Positions 1 to 7,601 of a DNA stretch of 28,825 nt are shown here, piece after piece; position 1 is the stretch's first letter; every line of letters starts with the position of its first letter. Location of the stretch: the NCBI RefSeq assembly GCF_049276915.1, contig NZ_JBASXK010000079.1, positions 1 to 28,825 of the forward strand, given 5' to 3'. Source of the DNA: Aestuariivita sp049276915. Its GTDB lineage: Bacteria > Pseudomonadota > Alphaproteobacteria > Rhodobacterales > Rhodobacteraceae. A program made the position numbers and the translations under genes. The notes under the pieces were generated by a model. It saw nothing but the letters and a program-made list of their open reading frames with translations. It was not told where the DNA came from and made no database searches.

Positions 1-44
1 GTGCACGCCGTTCAGGCATGCGCTGCGCTGATTTGGTCTCAGAT

Positions 45-73
45 GTTAACCTTTTGTTGACCTTTTGTTAACC
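45..73. promoter_or_regulatory. Tandem CtrA-like binding boxes
   Basis: Three half-sites, TTAACC (46-51), TTGACC (57-62) and TTAACC (68-73), are separated by two identical TTTTG spacers, giving an 11-bp period. Each adjacent pair fits the CtrA consensus TTAA-N7-TTAAC known from alphaproteobacteria, the first with one G for A. The array lies about 120 bp upstream of the P450 gene. CtrA binding is inferred from the motif; the regulated gene could also be one left of the window. Confidence 0.55.
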
Positions 74-193
74 AACGCTGGACACAGGCCCATAAACATC
101 AGATTCTGTCCTGACAAACCAACATGATCCCGCGCAACAAAAGCGCAGAAACAAGACGCTTGCGGATCAAAGTTGCACGAAAAGGGCAGAGAT

Positions 194-1561
194 ATGACAG
201 GCAACGCGGCGCGTGCTTTCGATCCGTCGACGGACTCCAAACAGCTTGTGGCGGCCGAACTTGCGGGTGACGATGTCAGCCTGCTGGATTTCGCACGCAA
301 GGCAGGGCGCAATATCTTTTCGGTCATTCCCGAGGCAACGCGTACACAGACCTATCTGCGCGGCCCGGCGAACATGCATTATGTCTGCGACCCGGCCATG
401 ATTACCGAGCTTCTTGCCGGTGTCGGGCGGCATTTCCCAAAGTCATCCTTTACGCATAACGTGATCGGGCCTGCGGTTGGCAATGGCATGATCCTGTCCG
501 AAGGGCAGAAATGGCGCACACAGCGTCATCGCTATGCTCCGCTTTTCGCCGCGCGCAACCTGCCTGTTCTGACCAGCCATTTTGCGGGAACGGGCGAAGA
601 ACTGGGCGAGTTCTTCGCCAAGGCAAATGGCAAGGTTGATGTCGCGGATGCCGCTCAGGAGGCGACCCTGACCAACATTTCCCGGGTCATGTTCTCGGGC
701 AACGAGGCCGTGTCCAAGCAGGATGTGCGAAACGGCATGCGCCGCTTTACCGATTACATCAGCTATATGTCGCTGTTCGATCTGATGGGGCTGCCAAAAT
801 GGATGCCGCGCAAGAAATGGCTCAAAAGCAAGAAGCCGATTCACAGCCTGCGCCAACTGGCCCGAGACGTGATCGAAACCCGTCAGGCCAAACGTCATGA
901 AACGCCAGAAGACTTTCTTGATCTGCTGATCGAAGCGCTTGAAAGCGACAGTGAGGATATCGACACCACTGTCGACAATCTGCTGACATTCGTGGCCGCG
1001 GGTTATGAAACCTCGGCCAATACCATTGCCTGGGGGCTGTATCTGCTGGCCATGCATCCTGAAACGCAAAGCATGATCCGCCAGGAGGTGCTGAGGGCCT
1101 GTCCCTCGGGTGCGATCGCGTTCGAAGACCTGCAAAAGATGCCGCTTTTGCAGGCGCATGTGCGCGAAACCCTGCGCCTCTATCCGGCAGGGGCTTTGTT
1201 TGCGCGCGATGCAACCGAGCGCACCGAGACCAATGGCGTGATCTTCGAAAAAGGCGATGTGATCATGTTTCCGGTCTATTCCTTGCATGGCCATGAAGAG
1301 CTTTGGGATGCGCCGCAGGAATACCGACTGGATCGCTTTCTCGACAAAACCTATCCGCGGGGCCAATACATCCCGTTCGGCGACGGCCCGCGTATCTGCA
1401 TCGGAGCGCAATATGCCGAGACCGAGATCATGGTTCTTCTGGCATCGGCTTTGTGCCGGGTGTCCTTTGAAATGACGGGCGATGTTCTGCCTGCTCCGGT
1501 TCTGACATTTACCATGCGACCGGGCGGACCAATCGTTTTGACGGCCAAATCACTGGGATAG
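194..1561 (+). CDS. Cytochrome P450
   Basis: This is a heme-thiolate monooxygenase of about 455 residues, a normal length for a soluble bacterial P450. The three family hallmarks are in order: the I-helix oxygen-binding motif AGYETS (Glu272-Thr273), the K-helix ExxR (Glu325 and Arg328 in ETLRLYP), and the heme loop FGDGPRICIG with the axial cysteine at residue 402. I see no signal peptide or membrane anchor. I chose the ATG at 194; a TTG at 173 would add seven residues but has no better ribosome site. No ferredoxin or reductase gene lies nearby, so the redox partner must be elsewhere. The substrate cannot be told from sequence. CtrA-like boxes lie upstream and an intrinsic terminator follows at 1577, so it is probably monocistronic. 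Confidence 0.95.
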   Translation: MTGNAARAFDPSTDSKQLVAAELAGDDVSLLDFARKAGRNIFSVIPEATRTQTYLRGPANMHYVCDPAMITELLAGVGRHFPKSSFTHNVIGPAVGNGMILSEGQKWRTQRHRYAPLFAARNLPVLTSHFAGTGEELGEFFAKANGKVDVADAAQEATLTNISRVMFSGNEAVSKQDVRNGMRRFTDYISYMSLFDLMGLPKWMPRKKWLKSKKPIHSLRQLARDVIETRQAKRHETPEDFLDLLIEALESDSEDIDTTVDNLLTFVAAGYETSANTIAWGLYLLAMHPETQSMIRQEVLRACPSGAIAFEDLQKMPLLQAHVRETLRLYPAGALFARDATERTETNGVIFEKGDVIMFPVYSLHGHEELWDAPQEYRLDRFLDKTYPRGQYIPFGDGPRICIGAQYAETEIMVLLASALCRVSFEMTGDVLPAPVLTFTMRPGGPIVLTAKSLG

Positions 1562-1576
1562 ATCCGGCGGTTTTTT

Positions 1577-1614
1577 GAAACAATCCGACACTGTGCTCGG
1601 GTTTGTTTCCTTTT
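1577..1614 (+). terminator. Intrinsic terminator after the P450 gene
   Basis: GAAACAA (1577-1583) pairs with TTGTTTC (1603-1609). An inner CCGA/TCGG stem extends it, with a small bulge and an eight-base loop. The 3' side runs into CCTTTTCT. It starts 15 bases after the P450 stop. An ATG at 1603 that could start the next gene falls inside the 3' arm, which argues against that start. Confidence 0.7.
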
Positions 1615-1767
1615 CTGTCTGAGGGTCACTTTGAAGGGCGGAAAAGGCCCAAAACGATCCAAGTCTTGTCACGTTCTGACCTGATTGCATGGCTACCGCT
1701 TTTGCTGGGGCGAGTTTCCTGGTGGTGTGCATTGTCGTTGCTGCCGCTCGGGGCAGAGCGAAGGACA

Positions 1768-2271
1768 GTGAACGTGGCCGCAGAACTTTTGGTGACCGCA
1801 ATTTATGCGGGCGATCCGGATGAGATGTTCGAAAAGGCAAGCAGCTTTGCCGACATGATCGAGGTGACAAAACGGATCTCGACCTACGAAGGCCTGCCGG
1901 CGCTGCCCATGGTGGCGGGACGTACCTACAAGACGAACGTCAAAGTCTTCGGCTTGGTCGAAACAAAGGATTATGCCATCCGGATCGATACGCTATGCAA
2001 ACAATCGCGCCGGATGCAGTCCAGCGAGCATGGCGACAAGATCAAATCCTGGAAGCATACGCTGGATGTACTGCCGCATCGCGACGGATCGGTCTGGATC
2101 GATCGCGTGTCGATCGACGCCGGAGCGATGACACCGATCCTCGCGCGCTATGCACGGTTCATGTATCTGCACCGCCACAAGCATCGCAATGCCCAGAGCG
2201 CCTCGGCAGTTCTGCAAAAAGCCATTCGGGTCAATCTGCCGGACGTGCCGGTTTTTCACCCCCGCGACTGA
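1768..2271 (+). CDS. SRPBCC-like hypothetical protein
   Basis: This is a protein of about 167 residues. The opening beta-strand (VNVAAELLVTAIYAGDP), the helical stretch DEMFEKASSF, and the long C-terminal helix with Arg and His (ILARYARFMYLHRHKHR) are the pattern of SRPBCC/START-like lipid or polyketide-binding folds. I assign the fold by pattern only; no ligand is evident. The start is uncertain. The open frame continues upstream to an ATG at 1603, but that codon lies in the P450 terminator and the 55 extra residues look unlike the fold. The GTG at 1768 is preceded by GAAGGA and begins the conserved strand, so I prefer it. It lies just after the P450 gene on the same strand but beyond the terminator. 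Confidence 0.65.
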   Translation: MNVAAELLVTAIYAGDPDEMFEKASSFADMIEVTKRISTYEGLPALPMVAGRTYKTNVKVFGLVETKDYAIRIDTLCKQSRRMQSSEHGDKIKSWKHTLDVLPHRDGSVWIDRVSIDAGAMTPILARYARFMYLHRHKHRNAQSASAVLQKAIRVNLPDVPVFHPRD

Positions 2272-2294
2272 GCGGCAGCGACAGTCACAGATCT

Positions 2295-2990
2295 TTAGGA
2301 CTTTGCCTTTTTCTTGATGTCCGTCGTCGGGATTTTCTCATTGGGATAGACAAGGCCTGCTGAAATCACCAGTTTGGCGGCCTCTTCGATGCTCATGTCG
2401 AGCTCGATCACATCTTCCTTTGGAAAGAACAACAAGAACCCCGAGGTCGGGTTCGGCGTCGTCGGAACGAAGACAGACATCATGCCGTTTTCAGCAGTCG
2501 CCTTTTGCGCCACTTCCCCTCGGGTATCCGTCGAGATGAAGCCGATCGCCCAGATCCCCTTGCGTGGATATTCGATCAGGCAGGCCTTCTCGAATGACCG
2601 TTCGGATTGCGTGAACACGGTTTCGGCGATCTGTTTGATGCCCGAATAAATCGAACGCACAACCGGAGTGCGCTCGACCAGACTTTCAGCCCAGCGGATC
2701 AGCGAGCGACCCAGAAGCCCCTTGGCCACCCATCCCACGATGACGGTGAAGATCAGGAAGATCATCACGCCAACACCGCGCAGATTGATGCCGATGTACT
2801 GTTCGGGGCGGAAATGGTAGGGAACCAGCGGCAGCACAAAGCCATCGATCCAGCCCACAACTGTCCAGATTAGCCAGATTGTCAGCCCGATAGGTGCGAT
2901 CACGATCAGCCCGGTCAGGAAGGATGATCTCAGGCCCCCCAGAAGGCCTGGGCGGCGGGGCGGTTCGTTTTCTTCAAATGGGGTTTTCAT
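2295..2990 (-). CDS. DUF502 family membrane protein
   Basis: This 231-residue inner-membrane protein has a basic, proline-rich N-terminus (PPRRPG) and two transmembrane segments at about 24-47 and 71-91. A cytoplasmic or peripheral domain follows, carrying the DUF502 signatures TPVVRSIYSGIKQ, the GFLLFFP segment near 180 and the VYPNEK tail. The length is usual for the family. The ATG at 2990 has GGAAG at a suitable distance. Function is unknown in general; no catalytic motif is visible. It is the last gene of a minus-strand run with psuG and psuK, but an 85-bp gap holding a hairpin separates it from psuG, so cotranscription is uncertain. Confidence 0.88.
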   Translation of the reverse strand: MKTPFEENEPPRRPGLLGGLRSSFLTGLIVIAPIGLTIWLIWTVVGWIDGFVLPLVPYHFRPEQYIGINLRGVGVMIFLIFTVIVGWVAKGLLGRSLIRWAESLVERTPVVRSIYSGIKQIAETVFTQSERSFEKACLIEYPRKGIWAIGFISTDTRGEVAQKATAENGMMSVFVPTTPNPTSGFLLFFPKEDVIELDMSIEEAAKLVISAGLVYPNEKIPTTDIKKKAKS

Positions 2991-3053
2991 CGGGCTTCCA
3001 GCGCAATTCGATCAGGAACCTATGCATTTTGCGCAGCCGCTACAATGGGTCTT

Positions 3054-3086
3054 GCACCACATCGTCATGGCCGGCCTATGTGGTGC
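3054..3086 (-). terminator. Hairpin spanning the psuG stop codon
   Basis: A perfect 9-bp inverted repeat pairs GCACCACAT (3054-3062) with ATGTGGTGC (3078-3086). Its 15-base loop contains the self-complementary GGCCGGCC. The psuG stop codon lies at 3076-3078, at the base of one arm. No T-tract follows on either strand, so it may be a Rho-assisted terminator or an RNA-stability hairpin. Confidence 0.4.
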
Positions 3087-3984
3087 TTAACGCTTGGGCA
3101 ATCCCGGCGGCGAGCCGGGCATTGTTGCGCACCAGAGCGATATTGGCGCGCAGTGATTGTCCCTTTGTCAGCTCGAAGATGCGCTGCAAAAGATAGGGTG
3201 TTACGGCTTTGCCGGTGATCCCATGGCGGTCGGCATCTGCCTGAGCCTGCGCGATGATCGGTGCAAGCGTTGCAGAGGGTATCTCGTCTTCGGGTGGAAT
3301 CGGGTTGGCAACCAGCTGTCCTCCGGGCAGACCCAATTGCGCGCGCATCCGGTGCGCACGCGCGATGTCCTGAGGATCATCCATGCGCAGCGGCGCGGCA
3401 AGATCGGACTGGCGCGACCAGAATGCCGGGAACATGTCCTGCCCATAGGCGATCACGGGCACGCCCAGTGTTTCCAGAATTTCCAGTGTCTTGGGCAGAT
3501 CAAGGATGGCCTTGGCGCCTGCGGCCACCACGCTCACCGGAGTCTGGGCCAGCTCTTGCAGATCAGCCGAGATATCAAAGCTGAGTTCTGCCCCCTGGTG
3601 CACTCCGCCAATTCCGCCCGTGGCGAAAACCTCGATACCGGCCAGGTGGGCGGCGATCATTGTTGCGGCCACCGTCGTCGAACCGGTGCCCCCGCTGGCA
3701 AGGCAGGGCGCGAAATCAGCCCGGCTGAGCTTGGCCACAGCCTTGGCCTGACCCAGTGCGGTCAGTTGATCTTCGCTCAGGCCGATGTGCAACCGGCCCT
3801 CCATCACAGCGATGGTTGCGGGCACGGCCTCAAGCGCGCGGATATCGCTTTCGACCTGACGGGCGACCTCGACATTTTGTGGATAGGGCATGCCGTGGGT
3901 GATGATGGTGCTTTCCAACGCCACGATCGGCGCACCGGAAGCACGCGCCGCGTCAACTTCGGGAGAGAAGATCAAGGGTATCAC
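3076..3984 (-). CDS. psuG: Pseudouridine-5'-phosphate glycosidase
   Basis: The enzyme reversibly splits pseudouridine 5'-phosphate into uracil and ribose 5-phosphate, for salvage of RNA-derived pseudouridine in the cytoplasm. The 302 residues are full length for the family. Signatures are VALESTIITHGMPYPQN at 21-37, SGGTGSTT near 98, ATGGIGGVHQG at 121-131, AGAKAILD with Lys158 at the place of the Schiff-base lysine of the E. coli enzyme, and MFPAFWSR near 184. Translation starts at a GTG whose first bases overlap the TGA of the kinase gene (GTGA), with GGAGAA upstream. This points to translational coupling. The two enzymes form the standard salvage pair of kinase then glycosidase. The hairpin at 3054 probably ends or protects the message. 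Confidence 0.95.
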   Translation of the reverse strand: MIPLIFSPEVDAARASGAPIVALESTIITHGMPYPQNVEVARQVESDIRALEAVPATIAVMEGRLHIGLSEDQLTALGQAKAVAKLSRADFAPCLASGGTGSTTVAATMIAAHLAGIEVFATGGIGGVHQGAELSFDISADLQELAQTPVSVVAAGAKAILDLPKTLEILETLGVPVIAYGQDMFPAFWSRQSDLAAPLRMDDPQDIARAHRMRAQLGLPGGQLVANPIPPEDEIPSATLAPIIAQAQADADRHGITGKAVTPYLLQRIFELTKGQSLRANIALVRNNARLAAGIAQALSTT

Positions 3985-4877
3985 AATGGTGTTTCTCCGG
4001 AGACATAGGTGGCCGCTGCATGAAGCGCGCGGGACAGCGCCGTCGCGCGATCCGCACCGGTTGATTCGGCGGCGATATGGGCGGCCATGAATGTATCACC
4101 GGCCCCCGTAACACGCGTGACCAGCACTTCGGGCGGAGTCTGGGTGATCAGATCGCAACCCTGTGCGCCCTCGCTGGCGGATTTTCCGCCGTCGGTGACC
4201 AATACGCGCGCAGCGCCGCGTTCCAGCAATCCGGCGGCAGCGGCTTGTGAGCTTGGAAATTCTGTTTGGCACAGAAGCCCGGCCTCTTCGAGGTTCACAT
4301 AAAGCGTGCCGCGTGCGTGGTTCATGAACGGCAGCAAGCGCTCGGCCTTGCCAGGCGAGGCGGGCGCCACTCTCAGGTCAGCTCGTGAAAAGGCGGGATC
4401 CTGGGCAATCTCTTCCAGCAATGCATGGGTGAGATTGCCATCCAGCGCGACATATCCATCAAACGGGGCGTCAGCATGGCCCAAAGGACCCGCGCGCATG
4501 GGCTGGAGAATCTTGGCTCCGGCGGCTTCAAGCGAATGTGCGTCGGCTATCGCCGCAATCAGCCCGTTCGCGCCTTCAACGGCCATATAGCGATCCGTCG
4601 GCAGGTCGGTCGAACGATAGATGTGATCGACATCCATGCCCAATCGCGCACAAGCTGCCATCAGTTCTGTCCCTTCATCATCCTGACCAATCGCAGTCAG
4701 CAGGGTAGGGCGCATACCGAAGCGCACCAGGGTCATTGCTATGTTCATGGCCACGCCGCCGGGAAGTCGCGTGATGCGTCCGGGCACATCCGAGCCCTGC
4801 CGCATATGGCTGGCCGAGCGTCCGATCACGTCCCACAGGACGGATCCGATACAGAGGATGTTCGGCGCGGTGCTCAT
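3981..4877 (-). CDS. psuK: PfkB-family kinase, probably pseudouridine kinase
   Basis: This 298-residue ribokinase/PfkB-fold kinase is expected to phosphorylate pseudouridine at the 5' hydroxyl, feeding the product to PsuG. The two PfkB signatures are present: PGGVAMNIA at 39-47, which binds the sugar, and VTRVTGAGDTF at 253-263, where the GAGD anion hole carries the catalytic Asp261. ATP-site residues (VLVTDGGK) come just before. PfkB kinases vary in substrate; the psuK call comes mainly from the 4-bp overlap with psuG. The ATG at 4877 has AAGAG upstream. A 37-bp gap separates it from the DUF4198 gene on the same strand, so all three may share a message. Confidence 0.88.
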   Translation of the reverse strand: MSTAPNILCIGSVLWDVIGRSASHMRQGSDVPGRITRLPGGVAMNIAMTLVRFGMRPTLLTAIGQDDEGTELMAACARLGMDVDHIYRSTDLPTDRYMAVEGANGLIAAIADAHSLEAAGAKILQPMRAGPLGHADAPFDGYVALDGNLTHALLEEIAQDPAFSRADLRVAPASPGKAERLLPFMNHARGTLYVNLEEAGLLCQTEFPSSQAAAAGLLERGAARVLVTDGGKSASEGAQGCDLITQTPPEVLVTRVTGAGDTFMAAHIAAESTGADRATALSRALHAAATYVSGETPL

Positions 4878-4914
4878 GATGCTCTTTTGGCGGCATCCTC
4901 ACAGGGGCGCAAGA

Positions 4915-5766
4915 TCACGGCACTCTGAATGTCAGTGCCGCCCAGAGCGTTTCCCAAACATCCTTTGCGTCTTGCGGGCTTTCACGCAGCACGACGGCAT
5001 CCAGAAGATATTCGCTTCCCGGGTTCACCGGGATGCGTGCCCGGCCCTCGTCATCTGTACGATAAAGACTGACCGAGACTGCGCCGGCTGCATCCCGCGC
5101 AAAAACCTCGATCTGCGCATCTGCACGCGGTGCTCCCTGGTACAGAAGCTGAATTGGAAAACCGTCCGTCAGATCATCTGTATAGGGATTGGCCAGAGCG
5201 ACAAACTCGGTCTCAAGACCCAATACGCTGTCGGATCCTTCAGAGGATCCGACACCGATCAGGGCCTTTACATGGCGCGTATAGCTTTCCGAGAAGCCCT
5301 CCTCGGGCAGATCGCGTGCCAGATGGCGGGTGCGGATATCGGGAAAATCCTTGTGTTCGGCAAAGCTCTGGAACTTGGTCCATTCCTTGTAGGTGACCGA
5401 AGATGGGGTTGTTTCATGCGCGATGACCATAAGCCCCTCAGCGGGGGCTTGCATGTCCAGCACCGGGATGTTGCCGATGCGCGGAGACAAAGCTCTGGTC
5501 TGACCGTCGAGTGTATAGTCAAAGCGTTCCGAGCGACGGTCGAAGAAACCGAGGTTGATGCCCTCGAAATTTTCGCCATTCTTGAATTGAGCCGTGAATG
5601 TTTCGCCGACCGCCACTTGATATGGTTCTGGCGCGATCCAGAATTCATGTGCAGATACAGGGAATGCGGCCAGCACAAAGGCGAGGCTCGCGCAGAGACG
5701 GGGACATATGATGGATTTGAGTTTCACACGGAGCAAGCTGCGCTTTGCAGCGCTGATGTCAAGCAT
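4915..5766 (-). CDS. Exported DUF4198 protein, possible metal-uptake accessory
   Basis: This secreted protein of up to 283 residues belongs to the DUF4198 group, which is often linked to nickel or cobalt uptake. The N-terminus is a signal peptide (hydrophobic CASLAFVLAAF then PVSA), so the mature chain would begin at His40 as HEFWIAPEPY, the usual family opening. The rest looks beta-rich, with the C-terminal GRARIPVNPGSEYLLDAVVL strands typical of the domain. The start is uncertain: the ATG at 5766 has only a weak AGAAG upstream and a GTG at 5727 is possible. Either choice puts the start within or beside the 5' end of the HupE-like gene on the other strand. A strong hairpin lies in the coding sequence at 5229-5254. 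A role in metal uptake is inferred from family and partner. Confidence 0.85.
   Translation of the reverse strand: MLDISAAKRSLLRVKLKSIICPRLCASLAFVLAAFPVSAHEFWIAPEPYQVAVGETFTAQFKNGENFEGINLGFFDRRSERFDYTLDGQTRALSPRIGNIPVLDMQAPAEGLMVIAHETTPSSVTYKEWTKFQSFAEHKDFPDIRTRHLARDLPEEGFSESYTRHVKALIGVGSSEGSDSVLGLETEFVALANPYTDDLTDGFPIQLLYQGAPRADAQIEVFARDAAGAVSVSLYRTDDEGRARIPVNPGSEYLLDAVVLRESPQDAKDVWETLWAALTFRVP
5229..5254. repeat. Perfect 10-bp inverted repeat inside the DUF4198 gene
   Basis: TGTCGGATCC (5229-5238) is followed by the six-base spacer TTCAGA and then by its exact complement GGATCCGACA (5245-5254). The repeat encodes part of a Ser/Gly/Asp-rich stretch (GSSEGSDS) on the minus strand. A GC-rich stem this strong is unusual in mid-gene; no T-tract follows. 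Its role is unknown. Confidence 0.6.
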
Positions 5767-6850
5767 ATGGTTGCTTCTGTGCGGCGGTATGGCGCTTGCT
5801 CATGAGGTTACGCCGACAATCGGGGATTTTGTCACGGAAGACAGCACCTTCACTCTGGATTTGCGCATCAACATCGAGGCCTTCGTGGCCGGCATTGATC
5901 TGGATGAGTTGGAAAACACCAACGAAAGCGAGCTCTCTGATTCCTATGACAGCCTGCGGGTGTTGGAACCGGATGCGCTGGAGCCGCGCGTGCGCAGTTT
6001 TGTCGAGGCATGGCTGCCGCAGCTTCAGGTGGATGCCAATGGCCCGGTGGCATTGAGCCTTGATCGCATCGAAATCCCGCCTGCCGGGAATACCGAACTG
6101 CCGCGCGCGACACATCTGTTCGTCACAGGCACATTGCCGGACGGCGCACGCACGCTGGTTCTGACATGGCCGGATGGATCCGGCGATATGGTGCTGCGCC
6201 AGCAGCGCGTGGATGCACCTTACACAGGTTATCTTGAAGGGGGACAGACGACCGATCCGATCCCCTTGTCGGGTGGTGGACAGCGAGGCGGCTGGCAGAC
6301 CTTTGGTGAATACATCCCCGTTGGTTTTGATCACATCTTGCCAAAAGGTCTTGATCACATCCTGTTCGTTCTGGGCCTGTTTTTTCTCAGCACCAGACTT
6401 AGCCCACTGATCTGGCAGGTCAGCGCGTTCACGCTGGCCCATACGGTCACACTGGCGTTGGGGGCGCTTGGGATCGTCAGCATTTCGGGGGCGATAGTTG
6501 AGCCGCTGATTGCCGCCTCCATCGTCTATGTCGCGGTCGAGAACCTGTTTACCAAAGGGCTCAGTCCGTGGCGGCCCTTCGTCATTTTCGGGTTCGGCTT
6601 GTTGCACGGGCTTGGTTTTGCCAGCGTACTGGGTGAGTTCGGGCTTCCTGCGGGGCAATTCGTGCCTGCGCTGATCGGCTTTAACGTCGGGGTCGAGCTG
6701 GGACAGCTGACCGTGATCGCTCTGGCCTTTCTGGCGGTTGGCTACTGGTTTGGGCAGAAACCGTGGTACCGCGCACGCATCGCCATGCCCGCATCCGTGG
6801 TCATTGCGACGGTCGGGGCCTATTGGTTCGTCGAGCGGGTGTTTCTTTAG
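5708..6850 (+). CDS. HupE/UreJ-like (HupE_UreJ_2) membrane protein
   Basis: The 380-residue protein has a signal peptide ending ALA at residue 31, a periplasmic domain of about 170 residues, and then about six hydrophobic segments from residue 205 to the end. The membrane part carries the family motif GFDHILPKGLDHILF (Asp208-His209, Asp216-His217), then FTLAHTVTLAL, GLLHGLGFA and GFNVGVELGQ. These polar residues in membrane helices suit a metal path; relatives are called hydrogenase/urease accessory nickel transporters, but most members are uncharacterised. No hydrogenase or urease gene is in view. GGGGA at 5699 supports ATG 5708 or 5711; an ATG at 5756 would give a shorter signal peptide. 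The gene diverges from, and overlaps, the DUF4198 gene. Its TAG shares bases with the TAA of the convergent ThiE-like gene. Confidence 0.88.
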   Translation: MMDLSFTRSKLRFAALMSSIWLLLCGGMALAHEVTPTIGDFVTEDSTFTLDLRINIEAFVAGIDLDELENTNESELSDSYDSLRVLEPDALEPRVRSFVEAWLPQLQVDANGPVALSLDRIEIPPAGNTELPRATHLFVTGTLPDGARTLVLTWPDGSGDMVLRQQRVDAPYTGYLEGGQTTDPIPLSGGGQRGGWQTFGEYIPVGFDHILPKGLDHILFVLGLFFLSTRLSPLIWQVSAFTLAHTVTLALGALGIVSISGAIVEPLIAASIVYVAVENLFTKGLSPWRPFVIFGFGLLHGLGFASVLGEFGLPAGQFVPALIGFNVGVELGQLTVIALAFLAVGYWFGQKPWYRARIAMPASVVIATVGAYWFVERVFL

Positions 6851-7467
6851 ACAAAGGCGCGGTGAAGCCGCTCCATTGCGGCGACGGGATCATCCGAGCT
6901 CCAGATCTCGTCGCCGATGCCGAAGAAATCCGTGAAGGGTGCCAGCAGCCCCGCAATTTCTGCATTCAGACCGCCTTCGGCCACAACCGGCAGTTCGATC
7001 ATTTCCGACCACCACTGGAGTGTCTCGAGTTCGACGGTGCTGCCATCTCCAAGTGCGCTTTGGCCGACCGGGCCAAAGGCCACGTAATCCGCGCCTGCTT
7101 CACCGGCTGACATTCCGTCATGGCGTGACGTGCCACAGAAACTGCCCACGATCGCATCTGGCCCCAGCAACTTGCGCGCCGCGCGCACGGGTTTGGACCC
7201 GTCGCTCAGGTGCACACCGTCCATTCCCAGCCGTTCGGCCAGCACCACATGATCGGTGATGACGATCGCCACATCCCGCGCATGGGTGACCTCGCGGCAG
7301 GCATCAGCGGCGCGCGAAATGCGGTCTTCGTCCCGTGTTGCAAGGTCAAGTCGCACACAGGCGATCTCATGAGCATCCAGAACCCGCGCCAGCATCTCTG
7401 TCGGCCAGCTCAGTTCGAACTCTGACGGTGTGATGAGATAGATCTGAGGCTGCTCGGGGCTGTCCAT
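6847..7467 (-). CDS. ThiE/TenI-like thiamine phosphate synthase family protein
   Basis: This 206-residue protein has the TIM-barrel pattern of thiamine phosphate synthase: CVRLDLATRDE in strand 2, VAIVITDHVVLAERLGMDGVHLSDG for the pyrimidine and phosphate sites, GSFCGTSRHDGMSAGEAGADYVAFGPVG, then VVAEGGLN near the C-terminus. The segment after GPV, which in true ThiE reads PTxTK and helps bind pyrophosphate, is replaced by GQSALGDG. Thiamine synthesis is therefore doubtful; it may be TenI-like or act on another substrate. AGGACAGG before the ATG at 7467 supports this start; the frame stays open upstream to 7725, but that part lacks family similarity and crosses into trmJ. No other thi gene is near. 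Confidence 0.8.
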   Translation of the reverse strand: MDSPEQPQIYLITPSEFELSWPTEMLARVLDAHEIACVRLDLATRDEDRISRAADACREVTHARDVAIVITDHVVLAERLGMDGVHLSDGSKPVRAARKLLGPDAIVGSFCGTSRHDGMSAGEAGADYVAFGPVGQSALGDGSTVELETLQWWSEMIELPVVAEGGLNAEIAGLLAPFTDFFGIGDEIWSSDDPVAAMERLHRAFV

Positions 7468-7493
7468 GATACCTGTCCTGTCGACTTTTGCCG

Positions 7494-7507
7494 TGAGCTT
7501 TAGCTCA
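7494..7507. promoter_or_regulatory. Palindrome in the divergent thiE-like/trmJ spacer
   Basis: TGAGCT and AGCTCA form a perfect 6-bp inverted repeat around a TT centre. It lies 27 bp upstream of the ThiE-like start and about 95 bp upstream of trmJ. Its place in a 134-bp divergent spacer suits an operator, but no known regulator is recognised. Confidence 0.3.
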
Positions 7508-7601
7508 TTGGCGCTGCGATGAAAATGCCCATCGGGCGGCTCTTGCCTTAGATGTCCGCCGCGCATAGACCGGGCGCGCCAGTTTAACCGCAGGAGCCTG
7601 C

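Noticed and set aside
1689..1823. Short plus-strand frame with a hydrophobic start (MATAFAGASFLVVCIVVAAA)
   Set aside because: It looks like a lipoprotein or signal peptide at first, but it ends within 44 codons in the SRPBCC-like gene and has no ribosome site.
6329..6358. Near-repeat of TTGATCACATC in the HupE-like gene
   Set aside because: It encodes the DH-x6-DH motif of the protein family, so protein constraint explains it.
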